From the NCBI GenBank assembly GCA_002026005.1, contig MWOX01000353.1, forward strand, positions 1 through 53,671: 53,671 bases of DNA. The letters run 5' to 3'. The stretch comes from Prochlorococcus sp. HOT208_60m_808M21. GTDB lineage: Bacteria > Cyanobacteriota > Cyanobacteriia > PCC-6307 > Cyanobiaceae. A program made the translations under genes and the position numbers. Positions within the stretch are counted from its first letter, which is position 1. The number at the start of each line of letters is the position of its first letter. Below the pieces are notes generated by a model. The model made no database searches, was not told the origin of the DNA, and was given only the letters and a program-made list of their open reading frames with translations. Positions 1 through 10,183 of the stretch are shown here, one piece after another.

Positions 1-383
1 GGCTTAATTTTAAAAATAATCAAAATATCATCTTTAAGCTTTTTATTATTTTCAAAAAATGAGATTATAAGTTCATTGTTATAGATATCTTCTAATTTAT
101 TGTTGCCTAGATCTATACCTAAGTAATCTAATATAGAGTCTTTTATTAAAACAAAGTCATCTTGGTTTAATGAATTTTTATCTTTTTCATTATTATTAAC
201 AATATGAAAAATATCTAAATTTGAAATAAATAATAATTTATTGTTTTTAGGTATATATCTTAAGATATTTAGTTGCTCAATATTTGTACTTTGCTCTTTA
301 TTTTTATTAGCAGAAACTTTTTTAAAACCAAAAAAAAGTAATAAAGATAATAATAGTATTATTGCTACTAATCTAAGTTTCAT
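1..383 (-). CDS. Hypothetical secreted or membrane-anchored protein, 5' part only
   Basis: The first 127 codons of a minus-strand gene are present; the rest lies beyond the left edge. The ATG at 383 opens a reading frame without stops to position 1. The product begins with two basic residues and about 18 hydrophobic residues, which reads as a signal peptide or N-terminal anchor. A Lys/Asn-rich hydrophilic segment follows, including the pieces RYIPKNNKLLFISN and DYLGIDLGNN. The pattern of a conserved beta-rich start after the anchor recalls cyanobacterial DUF3352-type proteins, but that assignment is only a guess. It is divergent from the rhodanese gene at 473. Function unknown. Confidence 0.6.
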   Translation of the reverse strand, partial: MKLRLVAIILLLSLLLFFGFKKVSANKNKEQSTNIEQLNILRYIPKNNKLLFISNLDIFHIVNNNEKDKNSLNQDDFVLIKDSILDYLGIDLGNNKLEDIYNNELIISFFENNKKLKDDILIIFKIK

Positions 384-472
384 TATCAATGTTTATTTTT
401 ATTTTTAACAATAAACTTTCTACTGCAATTTAATTTATTAAATTGTAAATAACACATAATTTATCCTATAAA

Positions 473-823
473 TTGGGAATTTATCCAAAATCTATAAATG
501 CTTCTAGTCTCAATGATTGGTTTAATTCTGAGAAAGAAGATCCAGTTTTGATTGATGTAAGAGAACAGTCAGAGCTTGAAATAGCTCGTTTCTCAAAAGA
601 ATTTTTACATATACCAATTAGTAAAGTCACATCTGAATATGTTAAAGAAATATTTGCTGGTTTATTAGACAGAGAAATTGTAGTTACCTGTCATGCAGGA
701 ATAAGAAGTTATAACTTTTCACAATGGTGCTTGGATAATAATATTGTGAGCGAAATATGGAATTTGGAGGAGGGTATTGATGGATGGAGTAGATATATTG
801 ACCCATCAATTCCAAGGTATTGA
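473..823 (+). CDS. Single-domain rhodanese-like protein
   Basis: This 116-residue protein is a single rhodanese domain, a fold that carries sulfur as a persulfide on one cysteine. An aspartate-containing LIDVRE motif lies near residues 26-31. The active-site loop CHAGIRS has its cysteine at residue 73, so catalytic competence is likely. The C-terminal NLEEGIDGWS segment is typical of the family. The start is a TTG at 473; no ATG gives the full N-terminal strand. The stop TGA at 821-823 directly abuts the stop of trpB on the other strand, so the two convergent genes have no spacer. Physiological acceptor unknown. Confidence 0.88.
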   Translation: MGIYPKSINASSLNDWFNSEKEDPVLIDVREQSELEIARFSKEFLHIPISKVTSEYVKEIFAGLLDREIVVTCHAGIRSYNFSQWCLDNNIVSEIWNLEEGIDGWSRYIDPSIPRY

Positions 824-2068
824 TTAAATATCTAATGAAGATGCAACAGTATTAACATCTTTGTCGCCTCTACCAGAGCAATTGATAACTATATGAGTAT
901 CTTTTTCAAGAGTAGGGCATAATTTATCTAACCAAGCAAAGGCATGGGAAGTTTCAAGTGCAGGTATAATTCCTTCTAGTTCACTAACAAGTTTTAAAGC
1001 TTCTAAAGCTTCTTGATCTGTGACTGATCCATATTCTGCTCTACCTATATCTTTTAAATGGCTATGTTCAGGTCCTACTCCAGGGTAATCTAAACCTGCA
1101 CTTATTGAGTGAGCTTCTTGTACTTGTCCATTATCATCTTGCAAGAGAAGACTCATTGATCCATGCAAAATCCCAACTGACCCTTTAGTGATAGTGGCAG
1201 CATGTTTGTCCGTATCAACTCCGCTTCCTGCGGCTTCAACTCCAATAAGACGCACAGAAGTTTCTTTAACAAAAGGATGGAAAAGTCCCATTGCATTTGA
1301 TCCCCCACCTACACAAGCAAGCAAAATATCGGGCAAAGATCCAAATGATTCTAAACATTGTTTTTTAGTTTCTTCACCTATAACTGCATGAAAATCTCGC
1401 ACAATCTTTGGGAAAGGGTGTGGGCCTGCAACAGATCCTAAAATGTAGTGTGTGGTTTCGACATTAGAAACCCAATCTCTAATGGCCTCACTAGTAGCAT
1501 CCTTAAGTGTTGCAGTTCCAGAATTTACAACTTTAACTTCAGCTCCTAAAAGTTTCATTCTGAAAACGTTAAGGGATTGCCTTTTTATGTCTTCAGCACC
1601 CATGTAGATAATACATTTCAAGCCAAATCTCGCACAAACAGTAGCAGTAGCAACTCCATGCTGACCTGCTCCAGTTTCTGCAATTATTCTTTTTTTGCCC
1701 ATTCTTATTGCCAATAAAGCTTGTCCAAGAGCATTATTAATTTTGTGAGCCCCAGTATGATTTAAATCTTCTCTTTTCAGCCATATTCTAGGAGTTGCTT
1801 GTTTATTTTTGTAATGTTCAGTAAGTCTTTTGGCTTCATAAAGTGGTGTTTCTCTTCCTACATAAGTCTTAAGTAGATGATTTAATTCTTCTACAAAAAG
1901 TTTATCTTTCCATGCATTAGATGCAGCGTCTTCAAGCTCAAAAAGAGCGGGCATTAGCGTTTCAGGAACATATTGACCACCATATTTTCCAAATCTTCCC
2001 TCTTTGGAGGGTTGATTTAAATCGTCATTTTTATAGTTTTGATCTTTGCGAGAAAATGTACTTACCAC
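824..2068 (-). CDS. trpB: Tryptophan synthase beta chain
   Basis: The beta subunit of tryptophan synthase joins indole, channelled from TrpA, to serine using pyridoxal phosphate. The 414-residue length is usual for cyanobacteria. The PLP lysine is K109 in [12 protein letters not shown], the acid-base glutamate is E131 in ETGAGQHG, and the phosphate-binding loop GGGSNAMG lies at 254-261. The start is a GTG at 2068. The first 24 residues are polar, and the conserved core begins at [13 protein letters not shown]. No trpA is adjacent, as is common in cyanobacteria where trp genes are scattered. It ends flush against the convergent rhodanese gene. Confidence 0.97.
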   Translation of the reverse strand: MVSTFSRKDQNYKNDDLNQPSKEGRFGKYGGQYVPETLMPALFELEDAASNAWKDKLFVEELNHLLKTYVGRETPLYEAKRLTEHYKNKQATPRIWLKREDLNHTGAHKINNALGQALLAIRMGKKRIIAETGAGQHGVATATVCARFGLKCIIYMGAEDIKRQSLNVFRMKLLGAEVKVVNSGTATLKDATSEAIRDWVSNVETTHYILGSVAGPHPFPKIVRDFHAVIGEETKKQCLESFGSLPDILLACVGGGSNAMGLFHPFVKETSVRLIGVEAAGSGVDTDKHAATITKGSVGILHGSMSLLLQDDNGQVQEAHSISAGLDYPGVGPEHSHLKDIGRAEYGSVTDQEALEALKLVSELEGIIPALETSHAFAWLDKLCPTLEKDTHIVINCSGRGDKDVNTVASSLDI

Positions 2069-2116
2069 TTTTTCTATAGAATAAGTATTAACTAACTATA
2101 GATTATATTGAAAATA

Positions 2117-2428
2117 ATGGGAAAAAAGAATTGGATCGAATTTGATAATCAAGAAAAGAAATCTGAAGAGATAGCTAAGGTAGATACTTTTAATAAAAGA
2201 TCAAAAATAAATATTTCAAAACAAAAGAAAGGTAAAAAGGGCAAGACTATAACTTTAATTAGAGGTTTAGGCACTGAGGATGAAATCTTATTAAAAGAAT
2301 TACTAAAAAAAATTAAAGTTTTTTGTGGGACTGGAGGAACATTAATTGATAGAAATATCCAGTTACAGGGTGATATGGTATCGAAATCAATTGAGTTTCT
2401 TCGTAAAGAGGGATTTCATAATTTATGA
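2117..2428 (+). CDS. SUI1/eIF1-like translation factor (YciH family)
   Basis: A small basic protein of 103 residues resembling bacterial SUI1 (YciH), related to eukaryotic eIF1, which affects start-codon fidelity on the 30S subunit. The C-terminal half carries the family signature: the stretch around ITLIRGLGTEDE, a lysine-rich helix, then the strand KVFCGTGGTL and QLQGD. The N-terminal 45 residues are Lys-rich and probably disordered. A TTG at 2108 lies in frame, but the ATG at 2117 (MGKKNWIEF) is the more likely start. It is divergent from trpB and followed 42 bases later by cysC on the same strand. The molecular role in cyanobacteria is inferred from the family only. Confidence 0.88.
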   Translation: MGKKNWIEFDNQEKKSEEIAKVDTFNKRSKINISKQKKGKKGKTITLIRGLGTEDEILLKELLKKIKVFCGTGGTLIDRNIQLQGDMVSKSIEFLRKEGFHNL

Positions 2429-2470
2429 AGCAAGGGTTAAGATAGGTTTTTAATTTTGATGAAGTAAAAA

Positions 2471-3094
2471 ATGAAAGAACAAAATCAAACAAAGTCAACC
2501 AATATAAAGTGGCACAACTTAACTATTGATAGAGAAAAGTTAGAGAAAATGCGAGGTCATAAAGGTATGGTTATCTGGTTTACAGGTTTATCTGGTTCTG
2601 GTAAAAGTACTTTGGCCAACGCTTTAAATGAAGTTTTACACTTAGATGGTTTTTCGACTTATGTGTTGGATGGAGATAATATTAGACACGGTTTATGTAA
2701 AGATCTTGGTTTTTCGGATGAAGATAGAGAAGAAAATATAAGAAGAATTGGCGAAGTTGCGAATTTATTTATGAATGCTGGGATAATAACTATTACAGCA
2801 TTCGTTTCGCCATTTATTAGCGATAGAGATAAGGTTAGAAAAATTATTGGATCTAATGATTTTATTGAAGTTTATTGTGCTGCTAATATCACAGTTTGCG
2901 AAAATAGGGATACTAAAGGTCTTTATAAGAAAGCTCGTTTGGGTGAAATTAAGGAATTCACAGGGATTTCTAGTCCATATGAAGCTCCTCTTAATCCCGA
3001 AATTGTTGTTGATACAGGTTCGTTAGATTTAAATGATTCCGTTGAAAAAATTATTAACTACCTTAAAAAAGAAAACTTTCTTAACAAGGCCTAA
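2471..3094 (+). CDS. cysC: Adenylylsulfate (APS) kinase
   Basis: APS kinase phosphorylates adenylylsulfate to PAPS, the activated sulfate used in assimilation. The 207-residue protein has the P-loop GLSGSGKST at residues 39-47, the DGDNIRHGL motif that binds APS, the ENIRRIGEVA helix, and the late GISSPYEAPLNPE motif of the family. All expected parts are present and the length is normal. The ATG at 2471 follows the SUI1 gene closely, so co-transcription is plausible. It converges on purE with an 18-base gap. Confidence 0.97.
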   Translation: MKEQNQTKSTNIKWHNLTIDREKLEKMRGHKGMVIWFTGLSGSGKSTLANALNEVLHLDGFSTYVLDGDNIRHGLCKDLGFSDEDREENIRRIGEVANLFMNAGIITITAFVSPFISDRDKVRKIIGSNDFIEVYCAANITVCENRDTKGLYKKARLGEIKEFTGISSPYEAPLNPEIVVDTGSLDLNDSVEKIINYLKKENFLNKA

Positions 3095-3112
3095 TAGAAA
3101 AATATTAGTTCA

Positions 3113-3646
3113 TTAATTTTGAAGATAATTGTCAGGTCCAATATTTGATAACTTACTATTTTTAGTTCTTACCTGTGAATGTAGATTCTCTCTGAATTCT
3201 TTCAAATTTTTCTTTATGGATTCATCAAATAAACTGATCATCTCTATTGCCAATAATCCAGCATTCTGACCTCCATTAATTGCAACTGTTGCAACTGGAA
3301 TTCCAGCGGGCATTTGAACGATTGATAAAAGAGAGTCAATACCCTTAAGTGTTTTACTCTCTACTGGCACGCCAACTACAGGAATGCAAGTTATGGATGC
3401 CAGCATTCCTGGAAGATGAGCAGCACCCCCAGCACCGGCAATTATTACTTTTATGTTTTCTGATTCTGCATTTTTTGCATATTCCATCATTTCAATAGGT
3501 GTTCTATGTGCAGAAAGTATACAAACTTCAGTTTTTATTCCAAATTCTCTTAAAATATCAATGGCTGGTTTCAATGTTTTTAGATCTGAATCACTACCCA
3601 TTACGACAGCAATTTTATAAATATCTTTAGAATTAAATTCTGACAA
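3113..3646 (-). CDS. purE: N5-carboxyaminoimidazole ribonucleotide mutase (PurE)
   Basis: PurE moves the carboxyl group of N5-CAIR to carbon 4 of the imidazole ring in purine synthesis. The signature VVMGSDSDL lies at residues 14-22, the SAHRTP motif with the key histidine is near 45-50, and the glycine-rich GAGGAAHLPGM loop is around residue 75. At 177 residues it is a little longer than the E. coli enzyme owing to an Asn/Lys-rich tail after residue 160. No purK is next to it. It is divergent from chlM with about 90 bases between the starts. Confidence 0.97.
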   Translation of the reverse strand: MSEFNSKDIYKIAVVMGSDSDLKTLKPAIDILREFGIKTEVCILSAHRTPIEMMEYAKNAESENIKVIIAGAGGAAHLPGMLASITCIPVVGVPVESKTLKGIDSLLSIVQMPAGIPVATVAINGGQNAGLLAIEMISLFDESIKKNLKEFRENLHSQVRTKNSKLSNIGPDNYLQN

Positions 3647-3735
3647 AATAACAAATCAATTCTTTCCTATAATGGCGTGCAATTAATTTGGCGCCAGTTA
3701 GTTAGTATAAAAAGAATAAATTTTCATAGAATACT

Positions 3736-4437
3736 ATGACGTCAAATAAGATTATCGAAAAAAGTGAAGTAAGAGAGTATTTTAATGGTACTGGCTTTGA
3801 AAGATGGAATAAAATTTATAGCAAATCTGATGAAATTAATACAGTTCAGAAAAATATTAGGAAAGGACATCAAAAAACTGTAGATGATGTAGTCTCATAC
3901 ATCACAAATTATCCTGAACTAACAAAAAAAAGTTATTGTGATGCAGGCTGTGGTGTCGGAAGTCTTTCCATACCTTTATTAAGACTCGGTATAAAAGAAC
4001 TACAGGTGAGCGATATTTCTTCTGAAATGATTAAAGAAACAAAAAAACGCATTCATGAATTAGGTTTGAGTCAAGGTAAAATTAAATATGAAGTCTGTGA
4101 TCTGGAAAAATTAAAAGGATTATTTGATGTTGTAGTTTGTTTGGATGTATTTATTCATTATCCTCAACCGGTCGCAGAAGAAATGGTTCAACATCTATGT
4201 GATTTAAGCAAAGAAAAACTAATCGTTAGCTTTGCTCCTTACACTCCAGTTCTTGCTGTTCTAAAAAATATTGGAAAATTATTTCCTGGGCCAAGTAAAA
4301 CTACAAGGGCATATACATTGCAAGAAAAGGGTATTATTAATGCTGCTAAAGCAAGAGGATTTAAAGTTGTTAAAAAGAAATTAAATCAAGCTCCTTTTTA
4401 TTTTTCAAAACTAATTGAATTCGAAAAAATTAAATAA
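3736..4437 (+). CDS. chlM: Magnesium-protoporphyrin IX O-methyltransferase
   Basis: ChlM (BchM in the bacterial naming) methylates the C13 propionate of Mg-protoporphyrin IX with S-adenosylmethionine, the step after Mg chelatase in chlorophyll synthesis. The SAM motif DAGCGVGSLSIPLL begins at residue 69, followed by the acidic CDLEKL stretch and CLDVFIHYP, which match the family. The N-terminal VREYFNGTGFERWNKIY is characteristic and separates it from general methyltransferases. Length 233 is normal. Its stop lies one base from the stop of the convergent response regulator gene. Confidence 0.95.
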   Translation: MTSNKIIEKSEVREYFNGTGFERWNKIYSKSDEINTVQKNIRKGHQKTVDDVVSYITNYPELTKKSYCDAGCGVGSLSIPLLRLGIKELQVSDISSEMIKETKKRIHELGLSQGKIKYEVCDLEKLKGLFDVVVCLDVFIHYPQPVAEEMVQHLCDLSKEKLIVSFAPYTPVLAVLKNIGKLFPGPSKTTRAYTLQEKGIINAAKARGFKVVKKKLNQAPFYFSKLIEFEKIK

Positions 4438-4438
4438 T

Positions 4439-5167
4439 TTATTTTACTAAATGATTTTCAAGTGCATAACGAACTAATTCTGTTCGGCTAGATGTACCTG
4501 TCTTGATAAAAAGTCTACTTACATATTTCTCAACATTTCTAATTGATGTTTCAAGCTTTCTAGCAATTTCCTTGTTCATCAGTCCCTCTGCTACTAGTTG
4601 AAGCACACTTGCTTCTCTAGGAGTAAAACTAGGAAGATTAATTTTATTTTCTGGATTAGTCTGGTTTTGGTCTGTGAGCATAGATTTTATTTCAGTAATT
4701 TGTTTTGCCATTTTGCTTACGTCAATATCTGCGAATCGTGCCGCTTCTTTTAATAGTCGTTCTTGTCTGTTGATTACATTTTTAACTCTTGCAGCTAATT
4801 CATCGGGATCGAAAGGTTTGGAAATATAATCATCAACTCCTGCAAGATAACCTTCTGTTCTGTCTAGGGTCATTCCTTTTGCAGTTAGAAAAATAACTGG
4901 AGTTCCTCCTAATTTTTCATCCTCTCTAATTTTTTCTAATAAGTCATAACCGTTCGCTCGCGGCATCATAACATCGCTAATTATCAAATCGGGGAAAATT
5001 GTTTGAGCTTTTTCCCAACCATCCTCACCATCAACTGCAATAAATATTTCAAAGCCTTCATCTTCTAGAAATGTTTTAACAGCTGTTCTTAAACCAGGCT
5101 CATCATCAACTAATAAAATTCTTGATTTTCTTACCGGTTCATTATTTATTTGATTAATTTCATTCAT
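4439..5167 (-). CDS. NarL/LuxR-type response regulator (Rre1/Ycf29-like)
   Basis: A 242-residue two-domain regulator. The receiver domain (about 15-135) has the acidic pair D21-D22, the phosphoacceptor D65 in IISDVMMP, the switch threonine in FLTAKG and the lysine in ISKPFDPDEL. A linker with an amphipathic helix leads to a LuxR-type helix-turn-helix (about 175-240) starting FTPREASVLQLVAEG. The architecture and its presence in a streamlined genome fit Rre1/Ycf29, a NarL-type regulator conserved in cyanobacteria and some algal plastids; that orthology is inferred. No histidine kinase is nearby, so it is an orphan regulator in this window. Divergent from the cysteine desulfurase gene. Confidence 0.9.
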   Translation of the reverse strand: MNEINQINNEPVRKSRILLVDDEPGLRTAVKTFLEDEGFEIFIAVDGEDGWEKAQTIFPDLIISDVMMPRANGYDLLEKIREDEKLGGTPVIFLTAKGMTLDRTEGYLAGVDDYISKPFDPDELAARVKNVINRQERLLKEAARFADIDVSKMAKQITEIKSMLTDQNQTNPENKINLPSFTPREASVLQLVAEGLMNKEIARKLETSIRNVEKYVSRLFIKTGTSSRTELVRYALENHLVK

Positions 5168-5226
5168 TTTTTAAATTCTTAAATTTGATTTTCTAGTAAT
5201 AAACAGAATTTTATATACTAAACATA

Positions 5227-6372
5227 ATGCTATCAACTCCCATACTACTAGACTATCAATCTTCGACTCCTTGCTCTAAAGATGTTGTTGATTCTATGAA
5301 ACCTTTTTGGAGTGAGATATTTTCTAACCCTGCAAGCAAATCTAATTTGGCGGGGATTAACGCAAGCGCTATATTGGAAGCCTCAAGAGAAAAAATAGAA
5401 CAAAATTTATTTCTTAAGAATAAAAAAGTTATTTTTACAAGCGGGGCAACTGAATCTAATAACTTAGCCTTATTAGGTTTTGCTAGAAATTTCTATAAAA
5501 AAACAGGAAATTATGGACATATTATTACCTTAAAAACAGAGCATAAAGCTGTTTTGGAGCCCCTAAACCAACTAAAAAAAGAGGGATTTATGGTTACAGA
5601 AATTAATCCTGAGAAAGATGGCTTAATTTCAGAAGAAAAATTCAAAAAAAATATAAGAGAAGATACATTTCTGGTTAGTGTTATGTTGGCAAATAACGAA
5701 ATAGGAGTTATTCAGCCTGTAAAGAATATTTCAAAGATATGTAAATCGCGAGAAATAACTTTTCACTCTGATTTTGCACAATGTTTAGGTTATATCGAGT
5801 TAGACAATCTTTTATCAGATGTAAATATGATAACGATGAGTTCTCACAAAATATATGGTCCTAAAGGGATAGGACTTCTTTTGATTGATGAAGAAATGAA
5901 TCTTGAGCCTTTAATTGTTGGAGGAGGTCAGGAATATGGTCTCAGGTCTGGTACATTACCTCTTCCTTTAGTAGTTGGCTTTGCTAAAGCAATAGAGATA
6001 GCAGTTTTTAATCAAAAAAATAATGCTGAGAAATTACTTTTGCATAGAAATACCCTTTTAGAGGGTTTGTTAGAAAATAATTCTGGTTTATTAATTAATG
6101 GCTCCATAGAAAAAAGATTGCCTCACAATTTAAATCTGACTGTATTGGATTTAAACGGAGCAAAGTTTCATAAACTTTTAAAATCTCAAATAATTTGTTC
6201 TAGTGGATCTGCATGTAGTAATGGTGAACCATCTCATGTTTTACTAGCCTTGGGTAGATCTTTTAAAGAAGCAGAATCTTCAATAAGATTAAGTATTGGA
6301 TTAAGCACTAATTCAAAAGATATAAAAAAAGCAATTCATATTCTTACAAATACGATCAGATCATTACGCTAG
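5227..6372 (+). CDS. Cysteine desulfurase (NifS/IscS type)
   Basis: A PLP enzyme that removes sulfur from cysteine and passes it on as a persulfide, for iron-sulfur clusters or tRNA thiolation. The TSGATESNN cofactor loop is at 71-79, the PLP lysine K208 is in MSSHKIYGPKG, and the sulfur-accepting cysteine C330 lies in the extended loop SSGSACSNGEPSH, which marks group I (NifS/IscS) rather than SufS. Length 381 is normal. No iscU or suf genes are adjacent. The gene converges on rsmH with 14 bases between. Which cellular sulfur acceptor it serves cannot be told from the sequence. Confidence 0.93.
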   Translation: MLSTPILLDYQSSTPCSKDVVDSMKPFWSEIFSNPASKSNLAGINASAILEASREKIEQNLFLKNKKVIFTSGATESNNLALLGFARNFYKKTGNYGHIITLKTEHKAVLEPLNQLKKEGFMVTEINPEKDGLISEEKFKKNIREDTFLVSVMLANNEIGVIQPVKNISKICKSREITFHSDFAQCLGYIELDNLLSDVNMITMSSHKIYGPKGIGLLLIDEEMNLEPLIVGGGQEYGLRSGTLPLPLVVGFAKAIEIAVFNQKNNAEKLLLHRNTLLEGLLENNSGLLINGSIEKRLPHNLNLTVLDLNGAKFHKLLKSQIICSSGSACSNGEPSHVLLALGRSFKEAESSIRLSIGLSTNSKDIKKAIHILTNTIRSLR

Positions 6373-6386
6373 AAAATTAATGGCTC

Positions 6387-7289
6387 TTATTTTAATTGAG
6401 CAATTCTTAATTTTCCACTTCTAGCTCTTTTATTGAGTTCGACTTCTTGTTCGGAAGGAGTTATTGGCTTTTTTGTCAGGTTTTTTAGTCTTTGATCATT
6501 CTTAAAACAACTTTTAACTAACCTATCCTCAAGGGAATGAAAACTAATAACAGAAATAATACCCCCTGGCAACAGCCATTTAGGTACAACTTGCAAAAAT
6601 TTTTCTAATACTTCAATTTCTTTATTAACAGCAATTCTTAGTGCTTGAAATGTTCTTGTTGCTGGATGTATTTTTTTATATCTTTGTTTTGGTGGGAAGC
6701 AGCCTGCAATAGAGTAAGCGAACTCTTTTGTCCCAGAATATTTTCCATTTTCCTTCAAATCCAATTTTATTTTCCTAGCAATCTTTCTTGATAATCTCTC
6801 ATCTCCATATTTATAGATTAGGTTTGCTAGATCTTTTTCATTTAAAACCTCAATTAATTTCTCTGCATCAACATCAAGCAAAGGATTCATGCGCATATCA
6901 AGCGGACCATCTTTTTGGAAACTAAATCCTCTTTTAGGGTCATCAAGTTGGTTACTATTTACTCCAAGATCTGCAATCACAAAAGAAACTTTTTCTTTTG
7001 GTACAAAATCCGCAAAATTTGAAGCCCTTATATCAATCCTACTTTTAAACTCATCAAGTTTTTTTAATGCTGATTTTCTTGCGAATGGATCTTGATCAAG
7101 TCCAATTATATTTAAATCCGAATATTTTCTCAATAAATGATAAGAGTGCCCGCCTCCGCCTAAAGTTGCGTCTATTCCCTTAAGTTGATTGTTATGTATA
7201 AGTGGGTAATGCTCTAATGAGGCAATAATCTCATCTGTCATAACTGATTGATGATTGAAAAAAGATGAATCAGATAGGTCAGTTTGCAT
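6387..7289 (-). CDS. rsmH: 16S rRNA (cytosine1402-N4)-methyltransferase
   Basis: RsmH (formerly MraW) methylates N4 of C1402 in the decoding centre of 16S rRNA. The SAM-binding DATLGGGGHS is near residue 41, followed by GLDQDPFA and the LGVNSNQLDDPKRGFSF stretch that typifies the family. The C-terminal SFHSLEDRLVK motif is present. Length 300 is normal. In many bacteria this gene sits in the dcw cell-division cluster; here, as usual in cyanobacteria, it does not. It is divergent from ndhH with a spacer of only 38 bases. Confidence 0.96.
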   Translation of the reverse strand: MQTDLSDSSFFNHQSVMTDEIIASLEHYPLIHNNQLKGIDATLGGGGHSYHLLRKYSDLNIIGLDQDPFARKSALKKLDEFKSRIDIRASNFADFVPKEKVSFVIADLGVNSNQLDDPKRGFSFQKDGPLDMRMNPLLDVDAEKLIEVLNEKDLANLIYKYGDERLSRKIARKIKLDLKENGKYSGTKEFAYSIAGCFPPKQRYKKIHPATRTFQALRIAVNKEIEVLEKFLQVVPKWLLPGGIISVISFHSLEDRLVKSCFKNDQRLKNLTKKPITPSEQEVELNKRARSGKLRIAQLK

Positions 7290-7327
7290 AACTTTCGACT
7301 AAGATTTGTTTAGAAGTTAAATTTCGA

Positions 7328-8515
7328 ATGGCTCAGCTAGAGACTAGAACAGAACCAATGGTGGTCAATTTTGGCCCTCACCATCCTTCAATGCATGGGG
7401 TTTTAAGGTTAGTTGTAACTCTTGATGGTGAGAATGTCATTGATTGTGAGCCAGTAATTGGATATTTACATAGAGGAATGGAAAAGATAGCTGAAAATAG
7501 AACAAATGTAATGTATGTCCCTTATGTAAGCAGAATGGATTATGCAGCAGGAATGTTTTATGAAGCTATTGTAGTAAATGCTCCTGAAAGATTAGCTAAT
7601 ATTCCAGTTCCCAAAAGAGCTAGTTACATCAGAGTTCTTATGCTCGAACTTAATCGTATTGCTAATCATCTTTTATGGCTTGGTCCCTTTTTAGCAGACG
7701 TAGGAGCTCAAACTCCATTTTTCTATATTTTTAGAGAAAGAGAGATGATCTATGATCTCTGGGAAGCTGCTACTGGACAAAGGCTAATAAATAATAATTT
7801 CTTTAGGATAGGCGGTGTCGCATGTGATCTCCCATACGGATGGCTAGAAAAATGTTTAGACTTTTGCGATTGGTTTGGTCCTAAGATAGATGAATACGAA
7901 AAATTAATTACAAATAATCCAATTTTTAGAAAAAGAATTGAAGGTCTTGGAACAATACAAAGAGACCAGGCAATTAATTGGTCTTTGTCTGGGCCAATGC
8001 TTAGAGCTTCTGGAGTTTCCTGGGATTTAAGGAAAGTCGATAGTTATGAATGTTATGACGATTTTGATTGGCAGATTGCTTCGGAAAAAGAAGGAGATTG
8101 TTATGCGAGATATCGAGTAAGAGTTGAAGAGATGAGACAATCACTAAGCATCATTCGCCAAGCCTGCAAAATGATTCCAGGAGGTCCAACAGAAAATTTA
8201 GAAGCTCAAAGAATGGCGACTGAAGATAAGAAAAGTGAAATATTTGGTATCGACTATCAATATGTAGCTAAGAAGGTTGCTCCAACTTTTAAAATTCCTA
8301 ACGGAGAATTATATACAAGATTAGAGTCCGGCAAAGGAGAAATAGGTGTATTTATACAAGGAAATAATGAAGTTACCCCATGGAGATTTAAAATCAGAGC
8401 AGCTGATTTAAATAATCTGCAAATATTACCTCATATTCTTAAAGGTGCCAAAATCGCTGATATTATGGCAATCCTTGGTTCAATAGATGTCATTATGGGA
8501 TCTGTTGATAGATAA
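7328..8515 (+). CDS. ndhH: NAD(P)H-quinone oxidoreductase (NDH-1) subunit H
   Basis: NdhH is the 49-kDa-type subunit of the cyanobacterial NDH-1 complex and, with NdhK, forms the plastoquinone site at the foot of the hydrophilic arm. NDH-1 works in respiration, cyclic electron flow and CO2 uptake at the thylakoid membrane. The quinone-site motif GPHHPSMHG is at residues 16-24, and the body shows GYLHRGMEK, the GPMLRASG stretch and the C-terminal IMGSVDR. Length 395 matches the cyanobacterial protein. The other ndh genes lie outside the window. A 9-base gap leads to the thioesterase gene, so these are probably transcribed together. Confidence 0.97.
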   Translation: MAQLETRTEPMVVNFGPHHPSMHGVLRLVVTLDGENVIDCEPVIGYLHRGMEKIAENRTNVMYVPYVSRMDYAAGMFYEAIVVNAPERLANIPVPKRASYIRVLMLELNRIANHLLWLGPFLADVGAQTPFFYIFREREMIYDLWEAATGQRLINNNFFRIGGVACDLPYGWLEKCLDFCDWFGPKIDEYEKLITNNPIFRKRIEGLGTIQRDQAINWSLSGPMLRASGVSWDLRKVDSYECYDDFDWQIASEKEGDCYARYRVRVEEMRQSLSIIRQACKMIPGGPTENLEAQRMATEDKKSEIFGIDYQYVAKKVAPTFKIPNGELYTRLESGKGEIGVFIQGNNEVTPWRFKIRAADLNNLQILPHILKGAKIADIMAILGSIDVIMGSVDR

Positions 8516-8524
8516 TTTCTTTAA

Positions 8525-8977
<453 letters not shown>

Positions 8978-8980
8978 TTA

Positions 8981-10183
8981 TTATTTTTTAAATTTATAGT
9001 TTATTTTTTCTGAAATGCTATTTTTGTTTTTAACAATCCACTTTTCAGGCTTTTCATGTTTAGGCCAACTTTGAGAAAAATTTTTTAATAAATTTAAAGA
9101 AATTTCAATATTTTTATCATTTGTAAGTTCTCTAAATTCAACTATTACTTTAATTTTATTTCCCCATAATTTGTTAGATACTTTCGAAATATTGAATTTA
9201 TTAATTGGGATATTTTCTTTCATAATGAAATCATTTAATCTAGATTCAATTACTTCAGGGAAAACAACTTCTCCTCCTGAATTAAAGGCATTATCACTTC
9301 TTCCAACAAATTTTAAATAGTAAGAGTTATTGATTTGCTTAATTTCACCTAAATCACTTGTTTGCCACCACCCATTTTTATTTTTGAAATTTTCAGTTTT
9401 TAAAGAATCTATTATTTCGATTCCAATTCTGGCTGATTTTATTTCGATTAATCCTTGTGCGTTAATTCTTATTTTTGTATCAGGTAGTATTTCTCCAACA
9501 TTTTTAAAACCCATCAAGAATTCTTTTGGTTTTAAACTCGTAACCATTGCAGCTGTTTCAGTTGAGCCGTAACAAGGTGCTAATTTTATTTTTTCTTTTA
9601 TACATTGATCTGCAGTTTCGTCTGAAATTGCAGCTCCACCTACCCAAATTAGATCAAAAATTTTTAGCCAACTAATTCCATCTTTTTGAGCTAAAAGTCT
9701 TTGTAATTGGGTAGGTACTAATGACGTAATCAAGTGTTTTTTGTTTTTTTTAAATTTAATTGTGAAAAGTAAAAGTTCTCGAGTTTTTTTTATGAAATTC
9801 GGAGAAATATTAATACAATCACATCCCCAAGTTTGACTTCTAAAAATTGGCATTAATCCACTTATATGGTTCAGGGGTAAAGTATTTAAAATTAAGCAGT
9901 TTTGTAATTCAAATCCTTGCTCTATTAGCCATTGACCTGATGTAGTTGCAGATAATTTAAGATTATTTAAATGGTGAAAACATTGTCTTGGTTTTCCAGA
10001 ACTCCCACTACTGTTTAAGATAATTGCTGGCCCATTTTCAGTAATTGAATCTAATACATCTTTGTCTTCGTAGAATTTGTTTTTTACATAAATAATTTTA
10101 TTCTCTCTAATATTTTCAATAATTTTTTCTACAGATTGAGTTTCGTTATTTTCAACTTCAATAGTATGAATTTTATTTTTCAT
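8981..10183 (-). CDS. menE: O-succinylbenzoate-CoA ligase
   Basis: An AMP-forming acyl-CoA ligase that activates o-succinylbenzoate in phylloquinone synthesis. The phosphate loop SSGSSGKPRQ, the middle motif WVGGAAISDE, the adenylate motif YGSTETAAM and TSDLGEI are all visible; the C-terminal lysine region is present but very Lys/Asn-rich. About 400 residues is short compared with the roughly 450 of E. coli. I chose the ATG at 10183, which overlaps the menC stop as ATGA; an in-frame ATG at 10195, within menC, is the alternative. Last gene of the menA-menC-menE operon, and convergent with the thioesterase gene. Confidence 0.93.
   Translation of the reverse strand: MKNKIHTIEVENNETQSVEKIIENIRENKIIYVKNKFYEDKDVLDSITENGPAIILNSSGSSGKPRQCFHHLNNLKLSATTSGQWLIEQGFELQNCLILNTLPLNHISGLMPIFRSQTWGCDCINISPNFIKKTRELLLFTIKFKKNKKHLITSLVPTQLQRLLAQKDGISWLKIFDLIWVGGAAISDETADQCIKEKIKLAPCYGSTETAAMVTSLKPKEFLMGFKNVGEILPDTKIRINAQGLIEIKSARIGIEIIDSLKTENFKNKNGWWQTSDLGEIKQINNSYYLKFVGRSDNAFNSGGEVVFPEVIESRLNDFIMKENIPINKFNISKVSNKLWGNKIKVIVEFRELTNDKNIEISLNLLKNFSQSWPKHEKPEKWIVKNKNSISEKINYKFKK

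Noticed and set aside
2108..2116. TTG at 2108 as the SUI1 start
   Set aside because: The ATG at 2117 gives a normal N-terminus; nothing supports the three extra residues.
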